Source: Stenotrophomonas maltophilia (GTDB lineage Bacteria > Pseudomonadota > Gammaproteobacteria > Xanthomonadales > Xanthomonadaceae). Taken from it: a stretch of 64,000 bases of DNA. The DNA lies in the NCBI RefSeq assembly GCF_002799155.1, contig NZ_NERD01000002.1:3224001-3288000 (forward strand), in the 5' to 3' direction. A program made the translations under genes and the position numbers. Below are positions 8,801 through 16,354 of this stretch, piece after piece; position 1 is the stretch's first letter; each line of letters opens with the position of its first letter. Under the pieces are notes generated by a model. That model was not told the DNA's origin, did no database searches, and worked only from the letters and a program-made list of their open reading frames with translations.

Positions 8801-8879
8801 CGGACGGGACGGCCAGGGCCTGCAGCAGGGAAACAGTGAGGCGGCGTGGACGGAAAGCGCGCGGGGCGGCACGGGACAT
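5853..8879 (-). CDS. Classical (type Va) autotransporter
   Basis: 1008 residues in the usual three parts. A long basic signal peptide leads (about residues 1-38, ending AAWAG). The passenger, about 40-600, is a beta-helix-like array of short Gly/Asn/Asp/Thr repeats such as VENTGSISTGNNTAL, DNDVANFSNLNQGN and TGTLTVDDTSTVY. A Pro-rich linker (about 605-680, APPPPITPAPPPPPEGA) precedes a C-terminal barrel of about 280 residues ending in an aromatic residue (IGLRADW). This is the AIDA/pertactin layout: the barrel inserts in the outer membrane and exposes the passenger. No protease or esterase motif was seen in the passenger, so an adhesive role is the likeliest but unproven. The gene stands alone. 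Confidence 0.88.
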   Translation of the reverse strand: MSRAAPRAFRPRRLTVSLLQALAVPSVILLTASAAWAGCDNATPAAGQTVTCDANAPNPQTVPVTANGAAGITVNVANGAQLQQSGGGSAIALVGAGGHLLSNQGAISSAGGVAVQLGGGSRVENTGSISTGNNTALQFVGAGDSVLVNSGTISGRTGVQFGAGNDRLEMQAGSISGGVLQGDGNDVLLLSNGTIDSVDQGNGDDQLTVTGGTVTGVVAQGSGRDDFVMSGGTIGALQQGDNIDTFRMSAGRIIGAFEDGDQAWMTGGRIGRVNMKLDKNLWDQSGGTVDGNVVTGFDTDTIIISGTAYIGGNISVSGGADSVTITDGTVRGQVLLSTGDDTFNWNGGGIVYGAIDMGPDNDVANFSNLNQGNLGAVPLFDGGSGIDQLNFSNVKTEGVGRFQNWETIRLANSTELAFDGDLVLGDSATGTGTLTVDDTSTVYAGSGGHAIRPLNGGALVEMVNAGRIDLTGTGAGDVFTVRGNYRGDGGGLYLRTVLGADDSTSDRLVIDGGTATGTTGIGVLNAGGSGAATLADGILVVQALNGGRTAPGAFSLFAPVAAGAYEYFLFKGGVSAGTSENWYLRSTLVTGPTPAPNGGGSATPPPLTPPVAPPPPITPAPPPPPEGATDPDLTAGETAPPPPPPEPAPVAPPSDPAVPDVPVAGGALPGTGQPPTPGARPAEGAVVPLYRVETAAYAVVPPLLRETSLASLGTFHERQGEQRLLYNQGAFRTAWGRLVGQSSEIHWKGDAQPGFDGDVMGLQAGLDVWAAASDNHRNQIGVFVGRTRAQGKTTGLALGWENVQVGQNRLDDKHVGLYWTLTDSSGGYIDAVAMQSRYDGRVRSSRGLGFGLSGDGTSASVEAGKPLLHFGQSAWWLEPQVQVIWQRTSLDDRRDEVSSVRFDNDNAWTGRVGLRLAGDYQLADNGWQPYFKLNYWHGRSGEDRIRFDDDVIVNSQRSRALEAGVGVVGRFNRTISAYAVADYTRELGSDRNEKRRIIEGNIGLRADW

Positions 8880-9174
8880 ACAGTACTCCTGTACAGGGGA
8901 TCAGGAACTGCAGAACTGCGCGGGCAGTGTGACGTGTGGTGAACGGTTTCGATAGGTGAATTTGCGTGCCACTTATCACAGTTCAGATTCGAACCTGATC
9001 GGGCATCACTTCGCTTCTACCTGGCTGAAATCGTTCATCTTTGCAGCGATCATGAATCAGTGGAGAGCATTTGCGCATGGCGTCATCTACCGGACATTCC
9101 ACTTCCACCGCGCCACCTCCATCGCGTTCGCCCCGTGTACAGGCCGAACCGCGCCATGCATGGATGACGCGCCA
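8880..9174. other. Gap between autotransporter start and nagX stop
   Basis: About 295 bases with no gene. It should hold the autotransporter promoter, but no close match to a sigma-70 promoter stood out. A small GATCGCGCC/ATGCATGGATGACGCGCCATC palindrome-like text near 9150-9180 is at the end of the nag operon. Confidence 0.4.
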
Positions 9175-10242
9175 TCAGATCTTCAGATAGATCTTCCGCC
9201 GGTCCAGCCACCACGCCACACCCCACCACAGTGCGACGAACGCCAGCGCCTGCAGCATCGACGCCAGTTCCAGTGCCTGCGGCATCACGTTGGCCAGCTG
9301 CTGCCAGATCCAGCCCCAGGCGCCGGTCGCCATCAGCACCACCGACATCACCGATGCCCCCAGATACGCGGTGATCGCGTTGACCCCGAAGCGCCGGCCC
9401 AACGCCGGCCAGCCCTTCTGGTCGATCAGCACGTGCCCCAGCCACAGCGCCAGCGCGGCCAGGCCGCCGGTCCACAGCACATAGCTGGGCGTCCATAGCT
9501 GCTTGTTCAGCGGCAGCACCGTAGCCAGCAGCAGGCCCAGCACAGCAGTCGCCACACCCAGCCCGGCCAATGCTGCCGGACGCCCGTTGCGCAGCAGGCC
9601 ACCGGCAATCAGGCCGAGTACGGTGCTGGCCAGGCCGCCCAAGGTGCTCAGCAATCCTTCCGGGTCATGACCGAGCCCGGTATCGGCGTGCCACTGGTAG
9701 ATCCACGGTGCGAACAGCGTGGTATCCAGGCGGCTGGCCGGGTTGGTCCATGGCGCCAGATCACCGATACCCAGCAGCAGCACGGTATACCCCACCAGCA
9801 GCGTGACCAGCACGGCCGCCTGTGCGCGCGGGCGGGCATACACGGCCAGCACGCCCACCAGCGCCGCACATGCCGCAATCCGCTGCAGCACGCCCCAGAT
9901 GCGGAAGTGAGGGGTGTGCAGTGCCCACCAGATCAGCAGGTGCAGCAGCGCACCGGCCACCAGGATGCGCAGCGCGCGCTCCAGTACGCCGCGCGCCAAT
10001 GCCGGTCGCGCCACCGCATCCCGCGCACGCGGTGCCACGCTGAAGGCCATCGACACGCCGACCAGGAACAGGAAGAACGGGAACACCAGGTCGGTAGGCG
10101 TGCAGCCGTGCCATTCCGAATGACGCAGCGGCGCGAACACCGCACTCCAGTCGCCCGGGTTGTTGACCAGCAGCATTGCCGCCACGGTGATGCCGCGCAG
10201 GGCATCGATCGAGCCCAAGCGGCGCGGCGGCATACCATTCAT
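9175..10242 (-). CDS. nagX: NagX-type membrane acyltransferase family protein
   Basis: 355 residues, polytopic, about ten hydrophobic segments. It starts MNGMPPRRLGSIDALRGITV and has the HGCTPTDLVFPFFLFLVGVS signature of the DUF5009/heparan-alpha-glucosaminide N-acetyltransferase-like family, which in Xanthomonas and Shewanella nag loci is called NagX. It is the last gene of the nag operon; its ATG overlaps the nagA stop (TGATG at 10240-10244). NagX is proposed to act on the sugar at the inner membrane, perhaps in its acetylation or uptake. The exact reaction is not established. Confidence 0.85.
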   Translation of the reverse strand: MNGMPPRRLGSIDALRGITVAAMLLVNNPGDWSAVFAPLRHSEWHGCTPTDLVFPFFLFLVGVSMAFSVAPRARDAVARPALARGVLERALRILVAGALLHLLIWWALHTPHFRIWGVLQRIAACAALVGVLAVYARPRAQAAVLVTLLVGYTVLLLGIGDLAPWTNPASRLDTTLFAPWIYQWHADTGLGHDPEGLLSTLGGLASTVLGLIAGGLLRNGRPAALAGLGVATAVLGLLLATVLPLNKQLWTPSYVLWTGGLAALALWLGHVLIDQKGWPALGRRFGVNAITAYLGASVMSVVLMATGAWGWIWQQLANVMPQALELASMLQALAFVALWWGVAWWLDRRKIYLKI

Positions 10243-11390
10243 CAGGCGGCCTCGTACTGTCCGGCAATCCAGGTGCCGCGCACCTGCAAGGCGTCATCCA
10301 GCAGGACCAGGTCGGCCTGGTAGCCCTCGGCGATGTGGCCGAGGCGGTCGTCGACGTTGAGGAACTGCGCCGGGTAGGTCGAGGCCATGCGTGCGGCTTC
10401 GGCCAGCGGCTGGCCGAGCAGCTGCACGGTGTTGCGCACGGCGGTGGCCATGTCCAGCGCAGAGCCGGCCAGCGAACCGGCGGCATTGCGCACCACGCCA
10501 TCGATGGCAGTGATGGTTTCGCCATACAGCACGTAGCTGGGATCATCCGCACCGACCGGCGGCATCGCATCGGTCACCAGCAGCAGGCGGCCGCGCGGCT
10601 TGGCCGCCAGTGCCACGCGCAGGCTGGCCGGATGCACATGCACGCCATCGACGATGATGCCGATCCAGCTGTCGCGGTCTTCCAGCGCAGCGCCCACCGC
10701 GCCGGGCTCACGGCCCTGCAGCGGCGACATCGCGTTGTACAGATGGGTGAAGCCACGCACGCCGGCATCCAGGCCGGCACGGATTTCTTCGTAGGTGCCT
10801 GCGGTATGCCCAGCGGCAACGATCACACCGCGCTCGACCAGCGCACGGATGGTCTCCAGCGGCACGCGTTCGGGCGCCAGGGTCAGCAGGGTCACGCCGT
10901 TGTCGAGCGATGCGGCCAGCGCGATCTCCTCTTCGTCCGGCACGCGGAACTTGCTGGCATCGTGCGTGCCCTTGCGGGCCGGCGCGATGTACGGGCCTTC
11001 CAGATGGATACCGATCACACCCGGCACACCCTGCTCGATCGCATCGCGCATCGCGCTGATGGCTTCGCGCATCACGCCCACGTCGTCGCTGATCAGCGTC
11101 GGCAGCATCGCGGTGGTACCGAAGCGGCGGTGCGCCTGCGCGATGGTGCGCAGCGACGCCACGTCCGGCGTGTTGTTGAACAGCGCGCCGCCGCCACCAT
11201 TGACCTGCACGTCGATGAAGCCGGGCAGCAGCCAGCCACCGCCCAGATCGACCTGCTCGGCCGCCTGGCCCAGCTGCGGCGCTGCATCGGGCAGCAGCGC
11301 GCTGATGCGGCCATTCTCGATCACTACCGCCAGACCGTCGCGGAACTCATCGCCCGCAAGGATGCGGGCGTTGCGCAGGACCGTTGCCAT
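10242..11390 (-). CDS. nagA: N-acetylglucosamine-6-phosphate deacetylase
   Basis: 382 residues starting MATVLRNARILAGDEF; the ATG overlaps the upstream nagB-II stop by one base (TAATG at 11388-11392), which fixes the start even though the frame is open further upstream. Removes acetate from GlcNAc-6-P in the cytoplasm to give glucosamine-6-P. Amidohydrolase landmarks are all present: PGFIDVQVNGGGG, GIHLEGPYI, AAGHTAGTYEE with the metal His, GFTHLYNAMSP, the catalytic Asp in LLVTDAMPP, and GSLAGSALDM. Length is as expected for the family. Confidence 0.95.
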   Translation of the reverse strand: MATVLRNARILAGDEFRDGLAVVIENGRISALLPDAAPQLGQAAEQVDLGGGWLLPGFIDVQVNGGGGALFNNTPDVASLRTIAQAHRRFGTTAMLPTLISDDVGVMREAISAMRDAIEQGVPGVIGIHLEGPYIAPARKGTHDASKFRVPDEEEIALAASLDNGVTLLTLAPERVPLETIRALVERGVIVAAGHTAGTYEEIRAGLDAGVRGFTHLYNAMSPLQGREPGAVGAALEDRDSWIGIIVDGVHVHPASLRVALAAKPRGRLLLVTDAMPPVGADDPSYVLYGETITAIDGVVRNAAGSLAGSALDMATAVRNTVQLLGQPLAEAARMASTYPAQFLNVDDRLGHIAEGYQADLVLLDDALQVRGTWIAGQYEAA

Positions 11391-12418
11391 TACACCGTCT
11401 CCGTAACCTTGTTCAGGTGCGGCGGCAGGTCCGGGTTGAAGCCACGGCGCAGCGCCAGCGCATTGATCGCGCGATAGAAGCTCTGCACGGTCAGCAACGG
11501 TGCGCACAGCGGATGCGGCGCGGCAGCCACCGGCAGGTTGCCACCGGCACCTGCCATCCACACCTGCGCGCCGCGCGAAGTAAATTCTTCGACCACCGCA
11601 CGGGTACCGGCGCCGGTCTCGTCCGGCTGGGCGAAGGCCAGCACCGGGAAACCGCGATCGACAAGGGCCATCGGGCCATGCTTGACCTCGGCCGAGCTGT
11701 AGGCTTCGGCATGCAGGCTGCACGTTTCCTTGAACTTCAATGCCGCCTCCTGCGCCGCGCCCAGGCCCAGGCCACGGCCCAGCACGAACAGGTTGGTGGC
11801 ATCGACCAGGCCCTCGGTCACCGCACTCCAGTCGCACTGCCAGGCCTCGCGCATCGCGTCCGGCAGCAGATCCAGCGCCGCACGCAGGCTGCTGTCCTGC
11901 TTCCAGTACGCGGCCAGCTGCAGCAGTGCCGCCAGCGAAGCCAGGTAGCTCTTGGTGGCCGCCACGCTCTTCTCGGCACCGGCATGCAGCGGAATGACCG
12001 TATCGGCCAGCTGCGCCAGCGGCGAATCCTCGACGTTGACCAGCGCGACCACGCGCGCACCGGCGGCCTTGGCAGCTTCCGCATTGCGCAGCAGGTCCGG
12101 GCTCTTGCCCGACTGCGAGATGACGATGAACAGCGCACCACGCAGCTGCAGCGGAGCAGCGTAGACCGACCCCACCGACGGCGAGGCCGAGGCAACCACC
12201 AGGCCCAGCTGGGTCTCCAGCAGGTACTTGCCATAGGTGGCGGCATGGTCGGAGCTGCCGCGTGCGCAGGTGACCACGAACGGCGGCGGCGCGGCGCGCA
12301 GGCTGGCGGCCAGGGTTTCCATGGTGGCGTGGTTGCGCGAGAACTGGCGCGCGACCACGTCGGCCGCTTCAGCGGCCTCGGCAAACATCAGGGTGGCAGT
12401 GGGGTCTGACAGCGACAT
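11390..12418 (-). CDS. nagB-II: Glucosamine-6-phosphate deaminase, SIS-domain type
   Basis: 342 residues from MSLSDPTATLMFAEAAEAAD. Two SIS domains are visible: residues about 35-170 with VTCARGSSDHAATYGKYL and ISQSGKSPDLL, and about 190-320 with VLGRGLGLGAAQEAALKFKE and SAEVKHGPMALV. This is the AgaS/NagB-II family, related to the isomerase half of GlmS but without a glutaminase domain. It replaces classical NagB and converts glucosamine-6-P to fructose-6-P and ammonia. It sits between nagR (7-base gap) and nagA (1-base overlap), so the operon context supports the deaminase role over a GlmS-like one. Confidence 0.9.
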   Translation of the reverse strand: MSLSDPTATLMFAEAAEAADVVARQFSRNHATMETLAASLRAAPPPFVVTCARGSSDHAATYGKYLLETQLGLVVASASPSVGSVYAAPLQLRGALFIVISQSGKSPDLLRNAEAAKAAGARVVALVNVEDSPLAQLADTVIPLHAGAEKSVAATKSYLASLAALLQLAAYWKQDSSLRAALDLLPDAMREAWQCDWSAVTEGLVDATNLFVLGRGLGLGAAQEAALKFKETCSLHAEAYSSAEVKHGPMALVDRGFPVLAFAQPDETGAGTRAVVEEFTSRGAQVWMAGAGGNLPVAAAPHPLCAPLLTVQSFYRAINALALRRGFNPDLPPHLNKVTETV

Positions 12419-12425
12419 GGCAGGC

Positions 12426-13493
12426 TCAGGCAGGATCGGAAGGAAGGGGGCGTGCGCCGGCCGGGCGCATCGGCGCGGTCGAACCGCGCACCACCAGCTG
12501 CGGCACGAAGCCCTGGTTGTGCAGCGGTGCCGGCGCATCGTCGTAGGCATCGCTGCGCAGCTGCGCGATCAGCAGGCGCGCAGCGTGGCGGGCGATGTCC
12601 TCGGTGGCCTGCTTGGCGGTGGTCAGCGGCGGCCACGACTGGCGGGAGAACGGGCTGTCCTCGAAACCGGCAATCGACAGGTCATACGGCACGTTCATGC
12701 CGGCCGACTTCGCGGCGGCCAGCACGCCGGCGGCGATTTCGTCGTTGGAACCGAAGATGGCGGTGGGCGGCTCGCGCAGCGCCAGCAGGCGGCGCGCGCC
12801 TCGGAAGCCATCGTCGAAGGTGTAGTCGCCCTGCACCACCAGGTGCTTGTCCACGGTCATGCCGTAGTCCTTCAGCGCGGCTTCGTAACCGGCATAGCGC
12901 TCGCCCGAGGACCGGTGCGAGATGCCGCCCCAGAGGAAGCCGATGCGCTGGTGACCCAGCTGGATCAGGTGCTCGGTGATCTCGTAGGCGGCCTCGCGGT
13001 CGTCGACGAATACGCAGGCACCGTCGGCCGGGTCTTCGGTGGCCGCAATGATGCGCACCAGCTTGATGCCACGCGCGGTCAGCGCCTGGATCAGGTCGCG
13101 GCGCTCGGACATCGGCGCGGTCAGCACCAGCCCGGCCAGCCGCGAGCGCTGCACCCAGTCGGCCAGTTCATCGGCCAGCAGCGGCGAGCTGGAATCGCAG
13201 GGATGGATCTGCAGGCCGAAGCCGGTCTCGCGGCACGCAGCGAGCACCCCGTTCTGCACGCCGATGATGTGGTACGGGTTCGGGTTGTCGTAGACCAGCC
13301 CGATCACGAAGGTGGTGCCGCTGCGCAGGTTGCGCGCGGACGGATCGGGCTCGTAATCGAGCTCGGCGATGGCACGCAGCACCCGTGCACGGGTGGCCTG
13401 CATCACCGAAGGTTCGTTGTTGATCACCCGCGAGACCGTCTTCAGCGAGACCTTGGCCTTCTCCGCAACGTCCTTGATGGTCGCTCTGCGCAT
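12426..13493 (-). CDS. nagR: LacI-family repressor of the nag locus
   Basis: 355 residues. The start MRRATIKDVAEKAKVSLK at 13493 puts the DNA-binding helix-turn-helix at residues 4-25 (KTVSRVINNEPSV follows), as in all LacI proteins; an in-frame Met 11 residues earlier is less likely. The periplasmic-binding-like effector domain follows (GLVYDNPNPYHIIGVQNGVL, IFGSNDEIAAGVL, LSIAGFEDSPFSRQSWPPLTT). By position and family it is NagR, which represses GlcNAc-use genes and is released by a pathway metabolite. Candidate operators are at 14873-14886 and 15110-15123. The gene lies inside its own operon, so it is likely autoregulated. Confidence 0.88.
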   Translation of the reverse strand: MRRATIKDVAEKAKVSLKTVSRVINNEPSVMQATRARVLRAIAELDYEPDPSARNLRSGTTFVIGLVYDNPNPYHIIGVQNGVLAACRETGFGLQIHPCDSSSPLLADELADWVQRSRLAGLVLTAPMSERRDLIQALTARGIKLVRIIAATEDPADGACVFVDDREAAYEITEHLIQLGHQRIGFLWGGISHRSSGERYAGYEAALKDYGMTVDKHLVVQGDYTFDDGFRGARRLLALREPPTAIFGSNDEIAAGVLAAAKSAGMNVPYDLSIAGFEDSPFSRQSWPPLTTAKQATEDIARHAARLLIAQLRSDAYDDAPAPLHNQGFVPQLVVRGSTAPMRPAGARPLPSDPA

Positions 13494-13532
13494 GGGTTTT
13501 CCCTCGGGTTGGCTGCCGTCCATCATCGCCGA

Positions 13533-14819
13533 TCAGCGCTCCTGCGGCAGGCCGGCGCGATGGCCGATCACCGAGTAGAACAGGATGTACAGGTAGCACG
13601 GCACCATCAGCAGCACGAACACCAGCTGGAAGTCGATGTGCTGCTTGAGCACGGCGAACAGCTGCGGAATGATCGCGCCACCGGCGATGCCCATCACCAG
13701 CAAGGCCGAGCCGGTCTCGGTGAAGCGGCCCAGGCCGCGGATCGCCAGCGGGAAGATCGCCGGCCACATCATCGCGTTGGCGAAGCCCAACAGGGCCACG
13801 AAGGCCACCGATACGTAGCCGTGGGTGGCCCAGGCGCCCAGGCAGAACACCACGCCCAGCACGGCAGAGAAGGTCAGGTAGCGCGACTGCGAAACGACCT
13901 TGGGGATCAACAGCAGGCCGACCACATAGCCGACCAGCATCGCGCCAAGGGTAAGCGAGGTGAACATCTTGGTCTGGTCCAGCGGCAGGTCGAAACCATG
14001 GCCGTAGGTACCGATCGCATCACCGGCCATCACCTCCACGCCCACGTAGACGAACAGGCACAGCACGCCCAGCCACAGGTGCGGGAACTGGAAGATGCTG
14101 CGGCGCTCGGCGGCACCGGCAGCCGCCGGCGTGGCGTTGGCTTCGGACGACTTGATTTCCGGCAGCGGCGAGAACAGCACCGCCACCGCCAGCACCACCA
14201 GCAGCGCAGCCATCGCCAGGTACGGGGTGTGGATCTTGGCGGCAAACTCGTTCAGCAGCGCGGCCTTGGTGACCGCATCTGCCGCCTGCACCTGCGCATC
14301 GAGGTCACCGATGCCGTGCAGCACCAGCGTGCCGATCAGCACCGGCGCCAGCATGCCGGCGATCTTGTTGCAGATGCCCATCAGCGCAATGCGGCGTGCC
14401 GCCGTCTCGATCGGGCCGAGGATGGAGATGTAGGGGTTGATCGCGGTCTGCAGCAGCGCCAGGCCGCTGCCGATCACGAACAGGCCGCCGAGCGCCCCCG
14501 GATACCAGCGCTGGGTGGCGAACTCACCGAACAACGCGGCACCACCGGCCATCACCAGCAGGCTCAGGCTCAGGCCCTTCTTCATGCCGGTGCGGCGCAG
14601 GATCCACGAGGCCGGCAGGGCCAGGAAGAAGTAGGACAGGTAGAACACCATCAGCACCAGGAAGGCGCCGACCTCGCTGAGTTCGAAGGCGAGCTTGACG
14701 AAGGTGATCAGCGGGCCGTTGAGCCAGGTGAAGAAGCCGATCAGGAAGAACAACACGCCGACGATGGCGATGGAGGTGGCCACGTTCGGGCGCGCGCTTG
14801 CAGCGGGGACGGCGGACAT
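13533..14819 (-). CDS. nagP: GlcNAc/sugar MFS transporter NagP
   Basis: 428 residues from MSAVPAASARPNVATSIAIV; the frame is open upstream to 14918 but the extension is not membrane-like. About 12 transmembrane helices. Motifs of the FucP/glucose-galactose transporter group are clear: FFLIGFFTWLNGPLITFVKLAF, GLALLQTAINPYISILGP, GVEVMAGDAIGTYG. In Shewanella and Xanthomonas nag loci this protein is the proton-driven GlcNAc permease of the inner membrane, so the sugar arrives unphosphorylated and needs a kinase. It is the first gene of the nagPR-B-A-X operon; an operator-like palindrome lies 54 bases upstream of the start. Confidence 0.9.
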   Translation of the reverse strand: MSAVPAASARPNVATSIAIVGVLFFLIGFFTWLNGPLITFVKLAFELSEVGAFLVLMVFYLSYFFLALPASWILRRTGMKKGLSLSLLVMAGGAALFGEFATQRWYPGALGGLFVIGSGLALLQTAINPYISILGPIETAARRIALMGICNKIAGMLAPVLIGTLVLHGIGDLDAQVQAADAVTKAALLNEFAAKIHTPYLAMAALLVVLAVAVLFSPLPEIKSSEANATPAAAGAAERRSIFQFPHLWLGVLCLFVYVGVEVMAGDAIGTYGHGFDLPLDQTKMFTSLTLGAMLVGYVVGLLLIPKVVSQSRYLTFSAVLGVVFCLGAWATHGYVSVAFVALLGFANAMMWPAIFPLAIRGLGRFTETGSALLVMGIAGGAIIPQLFAVLKQHIDFQLVFVLLMVPCYLYILFYSVIGHRAGLPQER

Positions 14820-14872
14820 CAGGAGGGCTCCTGCGGCGACGGCCGCAGAACGCGGCGTCGGAGAGTGGCTGG

Positions 14873-14886
14873 GAACAACGTTGTCA
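14873..14886. promoter_or_regulatory. Candidate NagR operator upstream of nagP
   Basis: GAACAACGTTGTCA, containing the perfect palindrome ACAACGTTGT with a central CG as in LacI-family operators. It differs at two positions from TGACANCGNTGTCA, the motif I recall for NagR. A second imperfect palindrome, GACAACCGCGGTTTGTC, lies at 14900-14916. Confidence 0.5.
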
Positions 14887-15048
14887 CATTCTTTCGATGG
14901 ACAACCGCGGTTTGTCAACTTCCGTGCACGCCCCCATCAACCTCGTGCTGCACTGCGCAAGCCGATTGCCGCGCACCGCACTGAATGCGCGATAGCCCTT
15001 GAACCCCATGCGGCAACGGTTCCCGTGTGAATCCAGCACTCACGTCAT

Positions 15049-15060
15049 GTAAACGTTTAC
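15049..15060. promoter_or_regulatory. Perfect 12-bp LacI-type palindrome GTAAACGTTTAC
   Basis: A perfect CG-centred palindrome in the nagP/glk divergent gap. It does not match the NagR-like sites nearby and looks like the operator of a different LacI-family regulator (maltose/sugar type). It is 135 bases upstream of the glk start. Confidence 0.5.
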
Positions 15061-15109
15061 TGCCTGCCGCATTCGTTGCGGCGCAGCAACGAAAGTGTCA
15101 CGAACTCGT

Positions 15110-15123
15110 TGACATCGTTGTCA
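15110..15123. promoter_or_regulatory. Candidate NagR operator upstream of the glk-family kinase
   Basis: TGACATCGTTGTCA, an exact fit to the pattern TGACANCGNTGTCA. It lies 72 bases before the kinase start, so a bound repressor would cover the promoter region of the plus-strand kinase-receptor genes. Confidence 0.6.
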
Positions 15124-15194
15124 GCAGGGTTACAGACTCCGCCCCAATCGCCGCCCCGATCCCGGGGTCGGCCCCACCTGCAGCAGGAGCCCGC

Positions 15195-16211
15195 GTGACC
15201 GCCAGCCACCCCGCCCCGGCCCATGTCCTGTCCCGCGTCGCGCCCTCGTTCCTGGCCGCGGACGTCGGTGGCACCCATGTGCGCGTGGCCCGGGTCCAGG
15301 CCAGCGGTGATGCCGCCCACCCGGTGCAGGTGCTGGAGTACCGCAAGTACCGCAATGCCGACCACGCCGGCCTCAGCGCGATCCTGTCCGACTTCCTCGG
15401 CGAAGGCCCGCGCCCGGCACACTGCGTGGTCGCCAGCGCCGGCTATGCCCGCGAGGACGGCACCGTGATCACCGCCAACCTGCCGTGGCCGCTGTCGGCC
15501 CGCCAGGTGGAAGCGGACGTCGGCCTGCAGCGGGTCTACATCGTCAACGACTTCGAAGCGGTGGCCTATGCCGCTGCGCAGGTGGACGCCAGCGGCGTGC
15601 TGCACCTGTGCGGGCCGGACACCGCCGCGCGCGGCCCGACCCTGGTGGTCGGCCCTGGCACCGGCCTCGGCGCCGCGCTGTGGATCCCCACCGCGCATGG
15701 CCCGGTGGTCCTGCCGACCGAAGCCGGCCAACCGACCCTGGCCGCCAGCACCGAACTGGAAATGGCCATCGTCCGCCACATGCAGCGCGACCGCGCGCAC
15801 GTGTCGATCGAACACGCGATCTCCGGCCCGGGCCTGATGAACCTGTACCGCGCGGTATGCGCGCTGCAGGGCCAGGCGCCGACCCTGGCCAGCCCCGACG
15901 CGGTCACCGCTGCGGCCATGGCCGACAGCGATGCACATGCGCGCCAGGCGCTGGATGTGTTCTGCGGCCTGCTCGGCAGCACCATCGGCGACATGGCGCT
16001 GTTCTACGGCGCCCATGGTGGCGTCTACCTGGCCGGCGGCATCCTGCCGCAGATCCGCGAGTACCTGCACGCCAGCACCTTCGTCGAACGCTACCTGCAG
16101 AAGGGGCCGATGGGCGAAGCGCTGGCACGCATCCCGGTGAAGGTCGTCGAACACGGCCAGCTGGGCGTGGTCGGCGCTGCCAGCTGGTACCTGCAGCAGT
16201 CGGCCGCCTGA
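15195..16211 (+). CDS. glk: Glucokinase-family sugar kinase of the nag locus
   Basis: 338 residues, starting at GTG 15195, which has an AGGAG ribosome binding site five bases upstream. The frame is open back to 15027, but that part is Pro/Ala-rich and would run through the operator at 15110. Phosphorylates the 6-position of glucose-type sugars with ATP in the cytoplasm. Seen: phosphate-1 motif FLAADVGGTHVRVA, catalytic Asp in VYIVNDFEAVAYA, the GPGTGLGAA loop, the PTEAGQP text, and GVYLAGGILP near the end. NagP delivers free GlcNAc and NagA needs GlcNAc-6-P, and no other kinase is in the locus. It is therefore inferred to act on GlcNAc, possibly also glucose. Confidence 0.85.
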   Translation: MTASHPAPAHVLSRVAPSFLAADVGGTHVRVARVQASGDAAHPVQVLEYRKYRNADHAGLSAILSDFLGEGPRPAHCVVASAGYAREDGTVITANLPWPLSARQVEADVGLQRVYIVNDFEAVAYAAAQVDASGVLHLCGPDTAARGPTLVVGPGTGLGAALWIPTAHGPVVLPTEAGQPTLAASTELEMAIVRHMQRDRAHVSIEHAISGPGLMNLYRAVCALQGQAPTLASPDAVTAAAMADSDAHARQALDVFCGLLGSTIGDMALFYGAHGGVYLAGGILPQIREYLHASTFVERYLQKGPMGEALARIPVKVVEHGQLGVVGAASWYLQQSAA

Positions 16212-16354
16212 CACCGCAACAGGCTTCAACGCAATCGCAGCACGCTGTACGTGGCACGCCAACGCACGGGACTTCGCCGCCGCCCCGCGCATGTCATCGC
16301 AACCGCAACCGAACACCGCCGCCGGCATCCAATCGAGTGATGAGGAGAGACATC

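Noticed and set aside
11391-11837. An upstream extension of nagA giving 531 residues
   Set aside because: It would lie inside nagB-II and the extra residues are Arg/Gly-rich. The TAATG junction at 11388-11392 fixes the real start.
12237-14984. A 915-codon open frame antisense to nagB-II, nagR and nagP
   Set aside because: Its translation is dominated by Arg, His, Gln, Gly and Ala with no domain, while the opposite strand has three complete recognised genes. Long antisense frames are expected at this GC content.
15485-16354. An N-terminal extension of the TonB receptor frame reaching back over the kinase gene
   Set aside because: The extension is Arg/Pro-rich and overlaps the kinase, whereas ATG 16355 has a strong ribosome binding site and begins a proper signal peptide.
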